Assembly (NCBI GenBank): GCA_943704525.1
Contig: CALSCQ010001449.1
Span: forward strand, 1-23,007
Reading direction: 5' to 3'
Source of the DNA: Pigoraptor vietnamica
Lineage: Eukaryota; Opisthokonta; Filasterea
Length of the DNA: 23,007 bases
A model generated the notes under the pieces. The model had not been told where the DNA came from, ran no database searches, and saw only the letters and a program-made list of their open reading frames with translations. Positions 19,479 to 23,007 of the stretch are shown in pieces; the stretch's first letter is position 1, and every line of letters starts with the position of its first letter. A program made the translations under genes and the position numbers.

Positions 19479-19671
19479 GGCTTCCGAAGCCTCTAAACTA
19501 ATGTCCCACGCAAGAAGGCAGTTCGCTTAATGGCAGATGCACGCGTGTGGGCGAGAGTCTGGGCTGGAATGTGTAACACTTAACCCTCACCTTGCCTCGT
19601 GATCCACTTCCCACACAGATCCACCATTTTTTTTTTTTACTGCATCCCCATACTCTCACGACCGTTCGCGA

Positions 19672-22282
19672 TCAACGCGCGGTCGCGGCGGGGCTCGTCA
19701 TGCTGCGCACCAGGCGCGTTGTCGGCGGAGGGGCGTCCTGCGGGGAATTCGACACGCTGTGCTGTTGTCGCAGCGCCTTTCCGCCGGCGGACGGCGACTG
19801 CGACGGCATTTCTCTCTGAGACGCGGACGTTGGGCGCGGTATCATCGACCCCGAGAAGGACGCCGAGGGAGGACGCGAGGCGGGAGAGGACGAGGGTGGT
19901 CGTGAGGCTGAGGGAGGGCGCGAGGGGGAGTTGCGGAGGATGCCAAACACGGTCTCGTCGAGAAAGCGCTCGCTTATTTCGGCTTGCTGTGGGGTCGGTG
20001 GCGAATTAGAAGGGCTCCCTAATTTAAGTCACCACAGTCAAACAACAGTCAACCTCCTACGTTGCTGCGCTGCACTCAACCACACGAGACGATGCATACG
20101 CTTGCGCACATGCGCACGTGACAGCTTGACATCACACGCACGCAGAGAACGCGTCGCACGGCGCTCTGCGCGCCTTTGTGTGCTCGAACCCACCAGCACA
20201 TTCAGGAAAATCTCGCCGTCGTACACAAAAGGCTCGGCATTGTCTGCAACACAAATGGCAGCCGTGAACACCCACGCCTGCCACGCACACAAGGGGCACG
20301 CACACTCGTCTCGCCCTGCATAACACCCACCCTTCTCGTACTGCACGAGCGCCTGCTGAAGTTCGTCCTCCATCCGCAACAATGTGGGATAGGCCGTCTT
20401 GCGAAACTTCTCCTCGCGCAAGAGCTGCGCAGAGTGCGTGAAGAGGCGCCGGGGGTCGCTCGCGGCGATCTCAAACTCCTCCATTTGCTGCTCCCGCACA
20501 TATGTAGAACGGTGCAGTTTAAAACATCAATGTTTGTCCAAGAAGCTTTTCGGAGACAGAGAAGGGCTCGTGCACGTGTGGGACTTAAAGGGGCCGGCAC
20601 GCACACAAGCATTCGTCACCTCTCACAACGTCACTTTAACACACACACATACACAGTACGCGACACGCTAGCGCGCACCGTTTGCGAGTGCCCACCCTTA
20701 TGAAATTCTTGCGGTTGTGAATCAGCCTTATCACCTCGCGGCACTTCTCGGCAAATGCGCGCATTCGCACAATCTCCGCGTCAATCGCAGCAAGTCCCTC
20801 CTCTGTGTACATGTCTGCAGAGACGCACACGCGCGCAAACGCACACAAACACAAACAAACACACACATGCCCGCACCAAGGGGGTGTGTTAGCAGGGCGT
20901 TCGACAGAAACTGCTGACACAACAACACGGCTGCCCACCTTCGATAGTTTCAAAAAAGGCTTTTCGGCGGTCCGCAGGGAAGTGCACCTCATTCCACACC
21001 GCATCGAGCGCAGTCAGTGCCTGTTGACGCAGAAACGATTGGCCGTCAGTGATGTCCGACTTCTGTCGTTGCCATGAAAGTCGCTTTCTCCACGCATACA
21101 CTTACGCACGCAGACACACGGCCTTACAGAGCCCAAATAACAGTCATTCGCCAACCCCTGACGCACACAGACACACGGCACGCACAGGTCAACAACAGAC
21201 ATTCGCCAACCAACTTACGCACACAGACACACGCGCCAATACTCACCTCCTCCACAGCAGCCTTCAACCTCTCGCGCTGGATAACGCGAAGCCGCGTGTG
21301 CTCCGCTTCGAGCTGCAGCAAACATGCCCAATCACACACATGGCATTTGTCAGCATGCACGAGTGACGACACTCTCGCCCGGCCAGTCCACACAAGCGCG
21401 ACGTACCATTGCGAGCATTCCGACGGTGACGACGTCGCCTCCCGACCACGCAACAACGTCCGGCGGCCGTTCTTCCGCGGGGATGCCCAGCCGTTCCCAC
21501 AACGTGTCGATGCGTTCTCGCATGCCCAGTGCGTGCTCCACCCGCGCGCGCATCTCCTCGCGCAGCCGGTCGCGCTCCCCCACCACCTCCCTCACGCTCG
21601 CCTCTGTCGGCGCATACTGACCCCACGCCCACGGCTCCACTTCCTTGCCGTGCAGCACGCCACGAAGGCGATCGATCTCCTCACAGGCCAGCCGGATCTC
21701 CTCCAGGCGCTGCGCCTGCGTATTGTACGGAACCGACGGCTTTAGCGCGAGAACGATGCGCTACTGTAAGCCCTTGCGCAACAGCGCGTACCTTGAGCAC
21801 ACGCGCGGCGTTGATGGCGTCGTCGAATGCACGCACAGCCGCGAGCGAAAGGCACTGCGGGTGCGGGAGGCGGATGGCGTAAGACACGAATGAATTCCAC
21901 AAAGGCCGCCTTCAATTTTGACAGAGCAAAACGAAACCTGGTAATGATGGAGCACGGGTCACCACACGCCAGCATGCACGCACGCACACGCACGAGACGA
22001 CCGTACGCACCCCTGCGCTCCGCGACCACACGTCCTGCCTGGGCATCTCCAATTCCTCAGTGAGAGCGTCGAGGGTCTCCCGGCCCCCTTCCACCATCGC
22101 ACGCCGTTCGAGTACGAGCTGCGGGCGCGCAAAACGGAGAATGTCAACGAGAACGAACGTGAGGCCCATGTGGATACATTAGCGATAGCAAGTCCTTCCC
22201 GGTCTCCGACGTGCGAACCTATGCACCCACGCACACACGCACAGATGTAGAGCTCGACATAGCAGTAGAGAACGACACACAT

Positions 22283-22324
<42 letters not shown>

Positions 22325-22802
22325 GCACCCAGCGCATACGCACACGCACAGAGATAGAGCTAGATATAGCGTAGAGAGCCACACACATCCACACATATGC
22401 GTGGGTGCTTGTGTGTGTGTGTGTGTGTGCAAGCGCATACACACAACACGGAGATAGAGCTCGATGTGGCAGTGAAGACACACGACAGGGCACATCGTCG
22501 CACCTTCTCCAAGCGCAAGCGCGACTCGCTGATTTCCTTGTCGACCTCGATCAAACCCAAGCTGCGAGACTGCGCACACACGCAGCGTACACGCACAGCA
22601 GCAACACGGTATTAGCAATGTAACAACCGCTCACCCTCTTGGGCACAAACACAACAGACGCAGACACAGACACATGTACGTGCTCACAAGCACGCACACG
22701 TACGCGCGCACACACAAGGTGCGTGTCTCACTGTACAACACCCACCGGAATGTGGATGCTCGGATCTTCGCCAAGCAAGACGCACATGTCCTTCACTCGC
22801 GT
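19672..22802 (-). CDS. PRC1: PRC1/Ase1/MAP65-family antiparallel microtubule cross-linker, 5'-partial
   Basis: Eleven exons join in phase: 22746-22802, 22504-22569, 22011-22118, 21792-21854, 21407-21715, 21247-21312, 20939-21020, 20696-20814, 20331-20487, 20194-20243 and 19672-19986. They give 463 residues; the N-terminal exons lie beyond the right edge. Family motifs appear in order: SRLRLEK coiled coil, AFDDAINAARVLK, IDTLWERLGIPAEERP, LDAVWNEVHFPADRRKAF, AAIDAEIVRMRAF (spectrin-fold microtubule-binding region), then DPRRLFTHSAQLLREEKFRK and DGEIFL. These match human PRC1 segments such as LWDRLQIPEEER and DAEIVRLKNYYE. The protein should bundle antiparallel microtubules in the spindle midzone for cytokinesis. 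The last ~90 residues are basic, Ser/Pro-rich and contain several SP sites with RPPSAS-type repeats, resembling the unstructured, CDK-regulated tails of this family. Confidence 0.9.
21101..21238. repeat. Tandem repeat, period about 57 bp, about 2.4 copies, in a PRC1-like intron
   Basis: ACGCACRCAGACACACG recurs at about 21104, 21161 and 21217, and CATTCGCCAACC recurs between them. The array sits in the intron between exons 21247-21312 and 20939-21020. Confidence 0.8.
22240..22488. repeat. Three-copy degenerate tandem repeat (about 105 bp unit) in a PRC1-like intron
   Basis: AGATGTAGAGCTCGACATAG (22243), AGATAGAGCTAGATATAG (22351) and AGATAGAGCTCGATGTGG (22452) are each followed by related CACACA stretches. 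The array lies between exons 22504-22569 and 22011-22118. Confidence 0.75.
22306..22429. repeat. Inverted repeat with microsatellite arms in a PRC1-like intron
   Basis: The left arm (22306-22338) is a CA run ending CAAGCACCCAGCGCATA. The right arm (22396-22429) reads TATGCGTGGGTGCTTG followed by a GT run. They pair with one single-base indel around a loop of about 57 nt, so the intron could form a long hairpin. Confidence 0.8.
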
Positions 22803-22805
22803 CTG

Positions 22806-23007
<202 letters not shown>

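Noticed and set aside
3092-22802. Stop-codon reassignment, because all six visible stops are TGA
   Set aside because: No in-frame TAA or TAG was needed inside any assembled exon, so biased stop use in a GC-rich genome is enough.

Overview
This is a nuclear genome window from a GC-rich, intron-rich unicellular eukaryote. The genes are split by many spliceosomal introns and encode eukaryote-specific proteins: a RasGEF, a snRNA-activating complex subunit, a PRC1/Ase1/MAP65 spindle protein and a mitochondrial TACO1. Introns and spacers are full of (CA)n/(TG)n microsatellites. A Ras exchange factor points away from land plants and towards an opisthokont, amoebozoan, apusozoan or similar protist, but I cannot name the lineage. 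All six visible stop codons are TGA, and the standard code fits.

I rebuilt seven genes by joining exons whose splice sites and reading phases agree. From left to right: (1) minus strand, 101-2469, an unrecognised coiled-coil protein that runs off the left edge. (2) Minus strand, 3092-8822, a 17-exon, 914-residue RasGEF with an SOS-like tandem histone fold at its N terminus. (3) Plus strand, 9724-13243, a 4-exon, 988-residue pseudokinase-HECT fusion in which both domains look catalytically dead. (4) Minus strand, 13639-14853, an extended-SDR NAD(P)-binding protein. (5) Plus strand, 15451-17763, a SNAPC1/SNAP43-like subunit with a long basic AT-hook tail. (6) Minus strand, 18010-19478, TACO1/YebC with a separate presequence exon. 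(7) Minus strand, 19672-22802, PRC1/Ase1/MAP65, whose N-terminal exons lie off the right edge.

Genes 2/3 and 4/5 are divergent pairs sharing upstream regions. The 4/5 spacer has three CCAAT boxes and two TCACGTGA palindromes exactly 10 bp apart. Genes 3/4 and 5/6 are convergent, with spacers of about 400 and 250 bp. The genes belong to unrelated pathways (Ras signalling, ubiquitin-type regulation, snRNA transcription, mitochondrial translation, cytokinesis), so this is ordinary eukaryotic gene neighbourhood, not an operon or mobile island. I saw no transposon, virus-like element, tRNA, rRNA or CRISPR array.

The most interesting points are the domain fusions of genes 2 and 3, a candidate AT-AC (U12-like) intron in gene 2, a local 5' splice-site preference for GTGCGT/GTGGGT over GTRAGT, and tandem or inverted repeats sitting inside introns and gene ends.
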